This document shows, piece by piece, positions 1-5,889 of a DNA stretch of 7,533 nt. Both the position numbers and the translations under genes were made by a program. The stretch is from NCBI GenBank assembly GCA_021788565.1, contig JAJYKO010000242.1, positions 1-7,533 on the forward strand, in the 5' to 3' direction. Position 1 is the first letter of the stretch. Every line of letters starts with the position of its first letter. The notes beneath the pieces were generated by a model. The model did not search any database. It was not told where the DNA came from and was given only the letters and a program-made list of their open reading frames with translations. The DNA comes from Chloroflexota bacterium. GTDB lineage: Bacteria > Chloroflexota > UBA6077.

Positions 1-570
1 GCTCATGGGCCAGGTCGCCGTCTTCCCTGACAGCGCAGCCTCAAACATCGGTCTAACGAACGGGTTCGTCACGTTTGGGCCGTAGAAGTCTGGAAACCTC
101 GGGATTACCACCGCGACGTCTCCCCGCGCGTGAGCGTCGAGGAGTGTCCGCTCCAACTCGATCCGGATTTTCCCCTTCTTGGTGGTAGCGGCGCGAGGGT
201 GATCCTCCGAGGCCGGCACGTTCTGGAGGGGACCGTACCCGTATGCGTTATCGGGAAAGACCAGGCGCGCCCTGGCCTTGCGTGCACCTGCCAGGATGTT
301 GGCAGTCGCTTTCGGTAGGAACTCCGCCCACTTGCTGTACCGGGTGCCGACGCAATCGTACACGATAGTTGCCCCGTCGCAGGCTCTCAGGACGACGTCT
401 GGCAACTCGACGTCACCACCCACCACACCCGCCTTAGAGGGAAGCAGATCGGTTGCCTCCTCGGGGTCGCGAGCTACGGCGCGGACAAGTTCTCCCCGAG
501 CCACCAGTTCTCGCACGATCGCCGAGCCGATCGCGCCGGTGGCTCCGAAAACTACGTGAATTCGGTCCAT
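1..570 (-). CDS. NAD(P)-binding SDR / NAD-dependent epimerase-like protein, C-terminus off the window
   Basis: This frame reads open for 190 codons from ATG at 570 to the window edge, so the C-terminus is missing. The N-terminus begins MDRIHVVFGATGAIGSAIVR, a beta strand followed by a GxxGxxG dinucleotide-binding loop (Gly9, Gly12, Gly15). ARDP at 33-36 follows beta-2, where NADP-preferring members carry an Arg. NAYGYGP (108-113 region) and RFPDFYGP (158-165) match the segments after beta-5 and beta-6 in extended SDRs such as nucleoside-sugar epimerases. At the usual YxxxK site the sequence is TTKKGK: Lys134 is plausible but the Tyr position is Thr130, so this may be an atypical, perhaps non-catalytic or differently acting SDR. 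A GAGGGTGA Shine-Dalgarno sequence lies just upstream of the ATG. It lies 166 bp downstream of the CPBP protease gene on the same strand. The fold is confident; the substrate cannot be told. Confidence 0.88.
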   Translation of the reverse strand, partial: MDRIHVVFGATGAIGSAIVRELVARGELVRAVARDPEEATDLLPSKAGVVGGDVELPDVVLRACDGATIVYDCVGTRYSKWAEFLPKATANILAGARKARARLVFPDNAYGYGPLQNVPASEDHPRAATTKKGKIRIELERTLLDAHARGDVAVVIPRFPDFYGPNVTNPFVRPMFEAALSGKTATWPMS

Positions 571-736
571 GAGTCACCCTCACCATTTCCCCCGAACTTC
601 CTCGGTCGTGGGTTCCGGAAAGGCAATCTCGTCCTGGGCCCGGCGGACAACCTCCGGAAAGCCGAAGGGATTCTGGCGGGAAGGTTACCACAAAAGCCGT
701 TCTGCGACTAACAAAGGCGTGCGGAGGAGAGGCTTC
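571..736. other. Short intergenic gap between two minus-strand genes
   Basis: This gap separates the stop of the CPBP protease gene from the start of the SDR gene. I see no convincing gene or strong terminator. An octamer, CCGGAAAG, occurs twice (615-622 and 654-661) as a direct repeat. The SDR ribosome-binding site lies at its left edge. Confidence 0.5.
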
Positions 737-1429
737 TCAGTGACCCATCGTGATCAATGAAACCAGCACGATTCCGGCGAAATCATTGGCAAAGTGGATG
801 ATCATGGGGGCAACCAGGCTCTTCCTCCATACCAGGAGGACAGCGAAGACGGCCCCCATTACCCCCACAGCTATCATCCCGGCCAGTCCCTCGTACGCGT
901 GACCCAGCGAGAAGATCGCTGATGACAGCAGGATGGCGAGCGGGATGTTACTCGTCACCTCGCCAATTCGGGCCACCAGATAGCCGCGGAAGATGGTTTC
1001 CTCTGAAATGGCAACGACGATGACCAGCAGGACGGCCAGGATGATCTGGTCCGTTCCCTGCGGCCTGAGGAAGGTGGGCAGCGTCTTTGGGGGACCGGAG
1101 AGACCGAGCGATTGCAGGGTTGACCCAAGTACCCCAATTCCGGTGATCACCACCGGTGAAAGTATCAACCCGAGAACGACGTCTGCCAGGACCCCCCGAC
1201 TTGCCCATCCGATCACGGCGATGGGTTCGCCGTTGCGCCAGACGAAGAATAGGATCAGGCCAACCAGGGCGAGATCCCTTAGAATTGTAGAGGCAGCGAC
1301 CAGAACAAATCCGGCCTGGACCAGATTCTGGGTAAAATAAGCGAGTATGATTGAGGGGACGACCAGAAATAGGAAGACCAGCAGTTCGGCGGCGTGCTCT
1401 CTTCTGGATGGTTGCTCGTTTACTTCCAT
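737..1429 (-). CDS. CPBP family intramembrane glutamic endopeptidase (CAAX protease / bacteriocin-processing type)
   Basis: The 230-residue protein is a multi-pass membrane protein with hydrophobic segments at about 15-35, 38-62, 80-105, 128-142, 162-178, 183-200 and 205-225. It carries all three signature motifs of the family: EETIFRG at 143-149 (Glu143, Glu144, Arg148), FSLGH at 173-177, and HFAND at 212-216 (His212, Asn215). Members of this family (ABI/CPBP, related to Rce1) are intramembrane proteases; bacterial members have been tied to bacteriocin self-immunity, membrane-protein processing or simply unknown roles, and no substrate is visible here. The open frame extends upstream to 1762, but that extension is polar, lies wholly over the opposite-strand NifX-like gene and adds no family sequence, so ATG at 1429 is chosen. 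The ribosome-binding site is weak (AAGAAAAG). It is divergent from the NifX-like gene. Confidence 0.9.
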   Translation of the reverse strand: MEVNEQPSRREHAAELLVFLFLVVPSIILAYFTQNLVQAGFVLVAASTILRDLALVGLILFFVWRNGEPIAVIGWASRGVLADVVLGLILSPVVITGIGVLGSTLQSLGLSGPPKTLPTFLRPQGTDQIILAVLLVIVVAISEETIFRGYLVARIGEVTSNIPLAILLSSAIFSLGHAYEGLAGMIAVGVMGAVFAVLLVWRKSLVAPMIIHFANDFAGIVLVSLITMGH

Positions 1430-1478
1430 AGCATCTTTTCTTAAGAGCAACCAGCGTGCCAACGTTGGAGGGTTATTG
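1430..1478. promoter_or_regulatory. Divergent intergenic region with two small palindromes
   Basis: Only 49 bp separate the start codons of the protease and NifX-like genes, so at least one promoter must lie inside the neighbouring coding sequence. The gap contains two perfect palindromes, TCTTAAGA (1439-1446) and CCAACGTTGG (1459-1468). The second overlaps the Shine-Dalgarno GGAGGG (1467-1472) of the plus-strand gene, a position where a repressor could block translation or transcription. That role is inference. No good -35/-10 pair was found. Confidence 0.35.
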
Positions 1479-1889
1479 ATGAGGATAGCGGTTGTCTCAG
1501 ACGACGGGGAGAAAATAGCGCCTGACTTCGGTCGGGCAAGACAGGTGATCGTGTTCTCGGTGGAGGATCGTAAGATCGTGAGCCAGGAGGTTCGGGATAA
1601 GGTGCCAGATGGCCGGCCGCAGGAGGACCAGGAGGCAAAGCCTCGCGATCCGAACGACCATTTCGCCGGGCATCGCGTGGGGCCCGGCCCGCGCAGCCGA
1701 TACGACGAGATGGCGTCCGCCATTGGCGACTGCGACGTGGTTTTGGCGGGAGGCATGGGCACGGGAGCCTACAACGCGCTGCGCGGCTATGGTATCGAAC
1801 CGGTCATTACAGACGTAGATGACGTGGAAACCGCGGTGAGGGCTTTCATCGACGGCACCCTTCGGAATCTGGCAGAGCGGATGGGATGA
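1479..1889 (+). CDS. NifX/NifB-type dinitrogenase iron-molybdenum cofactor family protein
   Basis: The 136-residue protein begins MRIAVVSDDGEKIAPDFGRA and has GGMGTGAYNALRGYGIEPV at 91-109. These are the hallmark first strand with the D-F-G-R-A segment, and the Gly-rich turn followed by an A-L-x-x-x-G-I helix/strand, of the NifX/NafY/MTH1175 fold (Pfam PF02579). In diazotrophs these proteins bind or carry FeMo-cofactor precursors; many stand-alone homologues occur in organisms without nitrogenase and have no proven role. Nothing else in the window suggests nitrogen fixation. The middle (45-72) is a charged loop with His61 and His65, and there is one Cys (85). The start ATG at 1479 is set by GGAGGG six bases upstream; the open frame back to 1347 overlaps the protease gene and is not family-like. 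A hairpin terminator follows directly. Confidence 0.85.
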   Translation: MRIAVVSDDGEKIAPDFGRARQVIVFSVEDRKIVSQEVRDKVPDGRPQEDQEAKPRDPNDHFAGHRVGPGPRSRYDEMASAIGDCDVVLAGGMGTGAYNALRGYGIEPVITDVDDVETAVRAFIDGTLRNLAERMG

Positions 1890-1894
1890 TGGGC

Positions 1895-1922
1895 GGAGCC
1901 GGCGCTCGTCTGCGCCGGCTCC
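1895..1922 (+). terminator. Hairpin terminator after the NifX-like gene
   Basis: A perfect 11-bp inverted repeat, GGAGCCGGCGC (1895-1905) and GCGCCGGCTCC (1912-1922), encloses a 6-nt loop six bases after the stop codon. The following ATTTCTCG is only modestly T-rich, so it may be an intrinsic terminator with a weak U-tract. Confidence 0.7.
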
Positions 1923-1959
1923 ATTTCTCGTGGCCTTTCTGCATGATCAGGTCCGTCGT

Positions 1960-1990
1960 CACCATCGGTAGGCATCGTTCACCGACGGTG
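1960..1990. other. Imperfect inverted repeat upstream of lgt
   Basis: CACCATCGGT (1960-1969) and ACCGACGGTG (1981-1990) pair over ten positions with one A/C mismatch around an 11-nt loop. It has no T-tract. It lies between a GCATGATCAG sequence (1941-1950) and the mobile-element end copy at 2009-2022, so it may be the interior of a decayed repeat element rather than a terminator. Confidence 0.4.
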
Positions 1991-2008
1991 TTACAGTCTA
2001 CCGGCCCT

Positions 2009-2022
2009 GCTGAACCATGCCC
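2009..2022 (+). repeat. Isolated copy of the mobile-element terminal repeat
   Basis: GCTGAACCATGCCC here is identical over 14 bp to 6908-6921, the right end of the MITE-like element, and 13 of these bases are the inverse of its left end (6734-6746). A poorer inverted partner, GCATGATCAG, lies at 1941-1950. It could be the remnant of a second, decayed element or a protein-binding site shared by the two promoter regions. Confidence 0.5.
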
Positions 2023-2026
2023 AGCA

Positions 2027-2057
2027 TTGGACGTGAGGGGAATACGGGAACTATAAT
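2027..2057 (+). promoter_or_regulatory. Candidate sigma-70-type promoter of lgt
   Basis: A perfect TATAAT -10 box lies at 2052-2057. The best upstream match is TTGGAC at 2027-2032 with a 19-bp spacer, which is longer than ideal, so the -35 is uncertain. Transcription would start near 2064, giving a leader of about 40 nt that carries AGGAG (2087-2091). Confidence 0.5.
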
Positions 2058-2102
2058 TTCATGTAGACTGCCAAGAGTAACAACGCAGGAGCTGAACAGC
2101 CT

Positions 2103-2969
2103 ATGCTGGGTTTCATCATCGTAAACATAGACCCAATCCTCGCGCAGATTGGCCCCCTTACCTTCCGTTGGTACGGTCTCATGTACGTAGTCGGGATCGC
2201 GGTTGGGCTCTGGGTGGCGATCCCATATGCGCGAGAGCGCGGCCTGAGCGAGGATGATATCTGGAGCGCCGTGTGGCCATCAGTCGTGGCCGGTTTCATA
2301 GGCGCGCGGCTCTACTTCGTCGTGCAGCAGCCCCTTGGACCATATCTGGAGCAACCATGGCGGATTCTGGCCACCTGGGAAGGCGGAATGGCCTTCTTTG
2401 GGGCCGTTTTTGCAGTGATCCCCACGCTGTACGTGATGGCTCGCTTGAAGAAGATCTCCTTCTGGAAGATCGTGGATGCCTGTGCTCTGCTTGCCGTGGT
2501 GGGCCAAGCCTTTGGCCGAATCGGAAACATCATCAACGGAGACATCGTGGGTGCACCCACCACGCTGCCGTGGGGCTTTATCTATCGGAATCCCCATTCC
2601 TTCGTCGCGGACCACACAATCGCGTACCAGCCGGCCGCGGTTTACGAACTGTTGTTCAACATCCTCTTCTTCGCGCTCCTGTGGTTCTTGCGGAGGCGCC
2701 TCACGAGGCCGGGCCTCATGACTGCGGTGTATCTCATCGGCTACTCGGTTGGGCAGATCCTGGTTTTCTTCCTTCGCAATAGCGAGCCGCTGGTGCTAGG
2801 GCCGTTCAAGCAGGCGCAGGTTACTTCGATGGTGGTTCTGGTACCGTCTGTCGTTTTACTCTGGTGGCTGTGGACTCATCCCGAAAGAGAACTCGCCCCG
2901 GCTCAGCGGACCCAGGACTTGCCCCTCAAAGGGCCTGCTCGGTTGGAGCCAAAGAGGCGCCGCCGGTAG
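2103..2969 (+). CDS. lgt: Phosphatidylglycerol--prolipoprotein diacylglyceryl transferase
   Basis: This 288-residue polytopic membrane protein transfers the diacylglyceryl group of phosphatidylglycerol to the lipobox Cys of prolipoproteins, the first step of lipoprotein maturation. Recognition rests on FRWYGLMYVVGI (21-32), the GGMAFFG loop (94-100), the signature GRIGNIINGD (138-147, with Arg139, Asn142 and Gly150 kept), and the late LIGYSVGQ segment (211-218); length is normal. By alignment from memory to E. coli Lgt, several positions differ: Phe99 at His103, Gln176 at the His of the HPSQLYE motif (YQPAAVYE here), Asp147 at Glu151 and Gln218 at Arg239, while Tyr214 matches Tyr235. The last 30 residues are polar and end in a basic RRRR tail. 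The start ATG at 2103 is preceded by AGGAG at an 11-nt spacing. It is a single-gene unit with its own promoter, convergent with the permease gene 20 bp downstream. Confidence 0.93.
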   Translation: MLGFIIVNIDPILAQIGPLTFRWYGLMYVVGIAVGLWVAIPYARERGLSEDDIWSAVWPSVVAGFIGARLYFVVQQPLGPYLEQPWRILATWEGGMAFFGAVFAVIPTLYVMARLKKISFWKIVDACALLAVVGQAFGRIGNIINGDIVGAPTTLPWGFIYRNPHSFVADHTIAYQPAAVYELLFNILFFALLWFLRRRLTRPGLMTAVYLIGYSVGQILVFFLRNSEPLVLGPFKQAQVTSMVVLVPSVVLLWWLWTHPERELAPAQRTQDLPLKGPARLEPKRRRR

Positions 2970-2988
2970 GGCGAACTGTGGCTGCCGG
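2963..2988. terminator. Weak hairpin between the convergent lgt and permease genes
   Basis: CCGGTAG (2963-2969, containing the lgt stop codon) can pair with CTGCCGG (2982-2988), seven pairs including one G-U, with a 12-nt loop. No U-tract follows on either strand. It is the only fold I see in the 20-bp gap and could serve as a weak bidirectional terminator. Confidence 0.25.
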
Positions 2989-2989
2989 A

Positions 2990-4087
2990 TTAAGTGGGGC
3001 GAAAGTGCTCGAACGTTACCTTGACCGCCGCCGCGACTGGTATGCCAAGTAGAGCCCCTAGAATTCCCCAGAGTGCAGTCCCGGCGAGAACCGCGAAGAT
3101 GGTGATCGCCGGGTGCATCTCGACCACTTTGCCAATAACCAGGGGCATCACCAGTTGGTCCTCTATCTGCCGAAGTGCCAGGTAGAAGACCGCCACCCAC
3201 AGAACCAGCTGAACGCCGCCGTGGGACAACGCGACCGCCGCTGCAATCGTGCCCGCCGCTACAGGTCCCAGGAATGGGATGATCTCCAGGAACCCAGTGG
3301 CCAAGGCTATCGGCAGCGAGTAGGGCAGATGGAAGACGAGGGCGAGGCCTGTCCAGGTCACTGTGGACATGAGCATCACCAGTAAAGCAAGGCCACGCAC
3401 GTAACGCGCCAGCACCAGGTGGATCTTCCCCGCGACCGACAACCACTCCGCACGGTACTCCGCCGGGACCAATCGAAGAGCCATCACACCGAACGGCTGT
3501 GGGTTGATCAGGAAGTAGACCAGCAGCACCAGCGTAAGGAATGCCTCCAGAAGCACTTCCGCTACCACCGCGGCAGCGCGTATGGCCCCAGGTGGCGAGC
3601 CCAGTGCATCCAGGATGCCTCGCTGGAGATACACGCCTACGGTCCGAGAGTCCAGCGTCTGACCCAGGATGTCCACTCGACTGGAACCGAATAGCTGGAT
3701 CAGCAGGTTGTTGATGATGTTAGGAGCGTCCGTGGCAAGGTCGTTCGTTTCCCGAGCCAGTGCCGGCTCTACTATCCACCCAACAAGCACCATGGGGCCG
3801 AGGACTGCTAGCAGGAAGATCAGGGCAGCGAACGGCTTGCGCATCCTCCCGCGCTTCTCTATCCAACCGACCAACGGACTGAAGACGTAGGCGAGCACTC
3901 CAGCTATGATGAATGGTGGGAGGATAGAGCGAACGAGGTAGAGGAAGACCGCGACGCCTGCTAGTACGGCCAGCGATACCCAGGCCGGCTCGTGGGGCCT
4001 GGGCTCCGGGGCAGGATCTGGAGTGCGCGGAGAAGCCGAGTTAGGTCGGTTCTGTTGCTTCAATCTGGAACACCATCCTCTGGACAA
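2990..4087 (-). CDS. AI-2E family transporter (PerM/YdiK-type permease)
   Basis: The 365-residue membrane protein has about eight hydrophobic segments (two near 37-75, one near 86-108, then 172-195, 232-252, 257-285, 293-306 and 327-357) and a large soluble loop at about 109-170, the architecture of PF01594. Family motifs are FLEIIPFLGP (266-275), QIEDQLVMPLVIGK followed by EMHP (307-326) and GALLGIPVA (344-352). The family is named for a member proposed to export autoinducer-2; other members are Na+/H+ antiporters or unassigned, so substrate is open. The N-terminal 35 residues are polar and rich in Pro. The start is TTG at 4087: an in-frame TGA directly precedes it, and AGGATGG sits about eight bases upstream; another in-frame TTG eight codons later is possible. 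Its promoter should lie in the 290-bp gap before the zinc-ribbon gene, unless it is the last gene of that operon. Confidence 0.9.
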   Translation of the reverse strand: MSRGWCSRLKQQNRPNSASPRTPDPAPEPRPHEPAWVSLAVLAGVAVFLYLVRSILPPFIIAGVLAYVFSPLVGWIEKRGRMRKPFAALIFLLAVLGPMVLVGWIVEPALARETNDLATDAPNIINNLLIQLFGSSRVDILGQTLDSRTVGVYLQRGILDALGSPPGAIRAAAVVAEVLLEAFLTLVLLVYFLINPQPFGVMALRLVPAEYRAEWLSVAGKIHLVLARYVRGLALLVMLMSTVTWTGLALVFHLPYSLPIALATGFLEIIPFLGPVAAGTIAAAVALSHGGVQLVLWVAVFYLALRQIEDQLVMPLVIGKVVEMHPAITIFAVLAGTALWGILGALLGIPVAAAVKVTFEHFRPT

Positions 4088-4377
4088 TCATACCATCCTG
4101 ACGTGAGCCACAGCCATTGTGCCCGAGTTCGTTGCATCCGGAGGATCATAAGAGATTTGAACGTGGAGTCAGATGGCTCGAGCGAAAGAACGCCATGCTC
4201 CTGGGGGTTAGGAACAGGAATCTCTGGGGCGGCTCTGGGGATTGGCAGCCGGGATCGGGGATGACGGCAATTGCTGGTCGAGTCCTGGGCGCTACGTAGT
4301 CCAGCTGGAATCGATATGTGACCCAGGCGAAGCGAACTACAAGTGTGACGGCGGGAGCCCGAAGGGCAAGATCGGCC
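4088..4377. other. Intergenic region upstream of the permease gene, G-rich on the plus strand
   Basis: About 290 bp without a credible gene. Several open frames cross it, but none has family sequence or a good ribosome-binding site. The stretch 4203-4260 has five runs of three or more G on the plus strand, so the minus-strand transcript would be C-rich there. I found no clear terminator for the zinc-ribbon gene and no strong promoter. Confidence 0.5.
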
Positions 4378-4818
4378 TCACCGCCCCCCGCGCCTCTCGA
4401 AGTTCACAGGGTGGCCCGCGAAGTAACATTCGCCGCATATCTGCCAATAGCGATCGGCGTGGTACCTGCAGCGCTGGCAACTGTTGACCTGGTAGAGCTT
4501 GTGGAAGAGAGTACTGTCCATGCTGGTGCCAAGGGACTCATTGCTCAGGAGCCTTTCCATCTCGGCGATCGCGGCCTCAGCGTACTCTGGCTCCAATTCG
4601 TCTGGATAGAGGACCTTGAACTCCTGCTTCTTCGCGGGGTCGTGCATGACGACGACGCGGCGCCCCTTCTCCTCCAGAACGCGAATCACGTTGATGATGC
4701 CTTGCTCCACCGCGACCATTGCAAACAGATAGAGAAACATCTCGCGTGTCGATGGGGTGACCTTGTCCAGTTGGTCGATCAGCCTCTGATACCTTCGGTT
4801 GAGGGTGGGGTTTGGCAT
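4378..4818 (-). CDS. Uncharacterised protein with C-terminal CxxC-CxxC zinc ribbon
   Basis: I do not recognise the family by name. The 146-residue protein starts MPNPTLNRRYQRLIDQLDKV, an amphipathic helix, followed by a hydrophobic helix at 27-47 (FLYLFAMVAVEQGIINVI) that is more likely buried than membrane-spanning. A short alpha/beta segment (48-90, with VVVMHDP) follows. The C-terminal third carries CQRC at 114-117 and CGEC at 128-131, separated by ten residues, with His120 and His136 nearby: a zinc-ribbon or rubredoxin-like metal knuckle. The ATG at 4818 is well placed, with GGAAGGA about eight bases upstream. The gene begins 32 bp after the stop of the MBL hydrolase gene on the same strand, so the two are probably co-transcribed. 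Candidate roles such as nucleic-acid binding or a redox partner are inference only. Confidence 0.8.
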   Translation of the reverse strand: MPNPTLNRRYQRLIDQLDKVTPSTREMFLYLFAMVAVEQGIINVIRVLEEKGRRVVVMHDPAKKQEFKVLYPDELEPEYAEAAIAEMERLLSNESLGTSMDSTLFHKLYQVNSCQRCRYHADRYWQICGECYFAGHPVNFERRGGR

Positions 4819-4850
4819 CTGTACGTCCTTCCCAGAGTAACCTGACTTAC

Positions 4851-5501
4851 TTACCTCTTGCCGTAGTCCAGGAGCACTACTGTAGGCTCCTCAGGAAGAC
4901 TGCCCTTGGTGATGGAAAGCTTCGGTAGCGGGCTGAGGTCGGTGACTCCCATTTCTCTCAAGAACTTGCTGACAGGCTCCAATTCCAGCGCGGTCACGTC
5001 CGTCTTGAAGTGCATTGGAACGACGATGCGAGGCTCGATCTGGCTGACTACCTCGGCGGCCTGAGCAGCGCTGATAGTGTTGTATCCGCCCACAGGAATA
5101 AGTAACACGTCCGCGCTATTCATCTGTTCCACCTGCTCGGAAGACAGGATTGCCCCGAGATCGCCCAGATGGCAGATGGTCAGATCGTCGATCTCCATCA
5201 AGTAGGCGGTGTTCTTCTCCCCGACGACGCCCTTACGGCTGTCGCGCCGCGTGGCAACGCCGGTGATCAGGGCTCCGCTTATTTCATACTCGCCAGGTCC
5301 CTCCACTACCCGTGGGTCGCCAGCAACGGCGCTGACGTTGGCGTGATCGGGAGCATTATGGGAGACTGTCACCACGTCGGCGGTAACGCGCCCGAGGAAG
5401 TAGCCGGAGCTCCGATCGAACGGATCGGTGATCACTGTTATGTCCTTGCCGCGGAGCCGGAAACAGCTGTGTCCGAGCCAAACGATTTCCACGCGGTTCA
5501 C
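4851..5501 (-). CDS. MBL-fold metallo-hydrolase (UPF0173/YycJ-like, Lactamase_B_3 group)
   Basis: The 216-residue soluble protein has the N-terminal WLGHSCFRLRG segment (8-18), TDPFDR (25-30), TVSHNAPDHANV (45-56), GPGEYE (68-73), CHLGDLG (110-116) and VPMHFKTD (161-168). These are the ordered motifs of the small single-domain metallo-beta-lactamase-fold hydrolases, which bind two metals; natural substrates are mostly unknown. The motif normally written HxHxDH reads HNAPDH: His48, Asp52 and His53 are present but the middle His is Ala50. His111, Asp114 and His164 are in place. The start is uncertain: GTG at 5501 has a strong GGAGGA but 17 bases away; GTG at 5492, giving MEIVWLGHS, resembles the usual family N-terminus and has GGTGA five bases upstream. 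It leads a probable two-gene operon with the zinc-ribbon gene. Confidence 0.87.
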   Translation of the reverse strand: MNRVEIVWLGHSCFRLRGKDITVITDPFDRSSGYFLGRVTADVVTVSHNAPDHANVSAVAGDPRVVEGPGEYEISGALITGVATRRDSRKGVVGEKNTAYLMEIDDLTICHLGDLGAILSSEQVEQMNSADVLLIPVGGYNTISAAQAAEVVSQIEPRIVVPMHFKTDVTALELEPVSKFLREMGVTDLSPLPKLSITKGSLPEEPTVVLLDYGKR

Positions 5502-5510
5502 CCGATGGGA

Positions 5511-5523
5511 GGAGGATTCCTCC
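5511..5523 (-). promoter_or_regulatory. Palindrome containing the ribosome-binding site of the MBL gene
   Basis: GGAGGATTCCTCC is a perfect palindrome around a single central base. On the minus strand the GGAGG Shine-Dalgarno can pair with CCTCC three bases later, closing a small hairpin just before the GTG start. This could limit translation of the hydrolase; the effect is inferred. Confidence 0.35.
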
Positions 5524-5808
5524 GTGTATTCCTTCCACTAGTGTCCGGGCTAGCGAGACCTGCGTCCCGTGGTATCAACCGAAGCCTGGCGCTTCGCCCC
5601 AAGCGAGGTCCCCTTGGGCGAATCTAAGTCTACCCGACTCAGGACCGATGGAGAGAAGAGGTGAGTGGAGACTGCGCTCCATCGAGCGCTGCCCAAATTC
5701 TAACGCCGGTCAGCACGAGTGTCAACAGAAATTGGCGTGAAGGCACTACGATATGCTGGCATTTCACCGTAAGGCCATGTGCGGACGAAGCGCTTCCGAG
5801 TACTTGTC

Positions 5809-5837
5809 TTGCTCACTGCCCGACGATAGGGGATACT
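5809..5837 (+). promoter_or_regulatory. Weak candidate promoter for thyX
   Basis: TTGCTC (5809-5814) and GATACT (5832-5837) stand 17 bp apart and match the sigma-70 consensus only in part. A start near 5844 would place the 5849 hairpin at the very 5' end of the message. Offered as the best of weak options. Confidence 0.25.
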
Positions 5838-5848
5838 GACGGCGATAC

Positions 5849-5870
5849 GGCCGGAGACCGGAGTCCGGCC
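5849..5870 (+). promoter_or_regulatory. Hairpin in the thyX leader
   Basis: GGCCGGA (5849-5855) and TCCGGCC (5864-5870) form a perfect 7-bp stem with an 8-nt loop. It ends ten bases before the purine-rich ribosome-binding site GGGGGAAGGA and has no T-tract, so a leader structure affecting translation or RNA stability is more likely than a terminator. Confidence 0.4.
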
Positions 5871-5889
5871 TGACCGATAGGGGGAAGGA

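Larger units (their letters stand above)
5524..5889. other. Intergenic region between the divergent MBL and thyX genes
   Basis: About 370 bp with no credible gene. It holds three hairpins: TTCGCCCCAAG with CTTGGGCGAA (5593-5622, one bulged C), GCGCTC with GAGCGC (5674-5689, 4-nt loop), and the one in the thyX leader (5849-5870). A 70-codon open frame from GTG at 5661 has no recognisable sequence and was not called. Promoters for both flanking genes must lie here. Confidence 0.5.

Noticed and set aside
1347..1478. N-terminal extension of the NifX-like frame
   Set aside because: It overlaps the protease gene, and the family's first strand begins at ATG 1479 with a good GGAGGG.
1430..1762. N-terminal extension of the CPBP protease frame to 341 residues
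   Set aside because: The added part is polar, lies wholly antisense to the NifX-like gene, and the membrane protein makes a complete family member from ATG 1429.
1479..1889. Evidence for nitrogen fixation in the host
   Set aside because: NifX-fold proteins are widespread without nitrogenase, and no other nif gene is in the window.
4270..4310. T-arm-like GGTCGAGTCC suggesting a tRNA
   Set aside because: No matching acceptor stem, anticodon arm or D-arm could be laid out around it.
3992..4487. Plus-strand open frames around the permease start and the G-rich gap
   Set aside because: They have no recognisable sequence or ribosome-binding site and overlap real minus-strand genes at both ends.
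5661..5873. Possible 70-residue gene upstream of thyX
   Set aside because: A GTG start follows GAGAAGAG, but the protein has no family features, mixed composition and runs through the leader hairpin; it is more likely chance.
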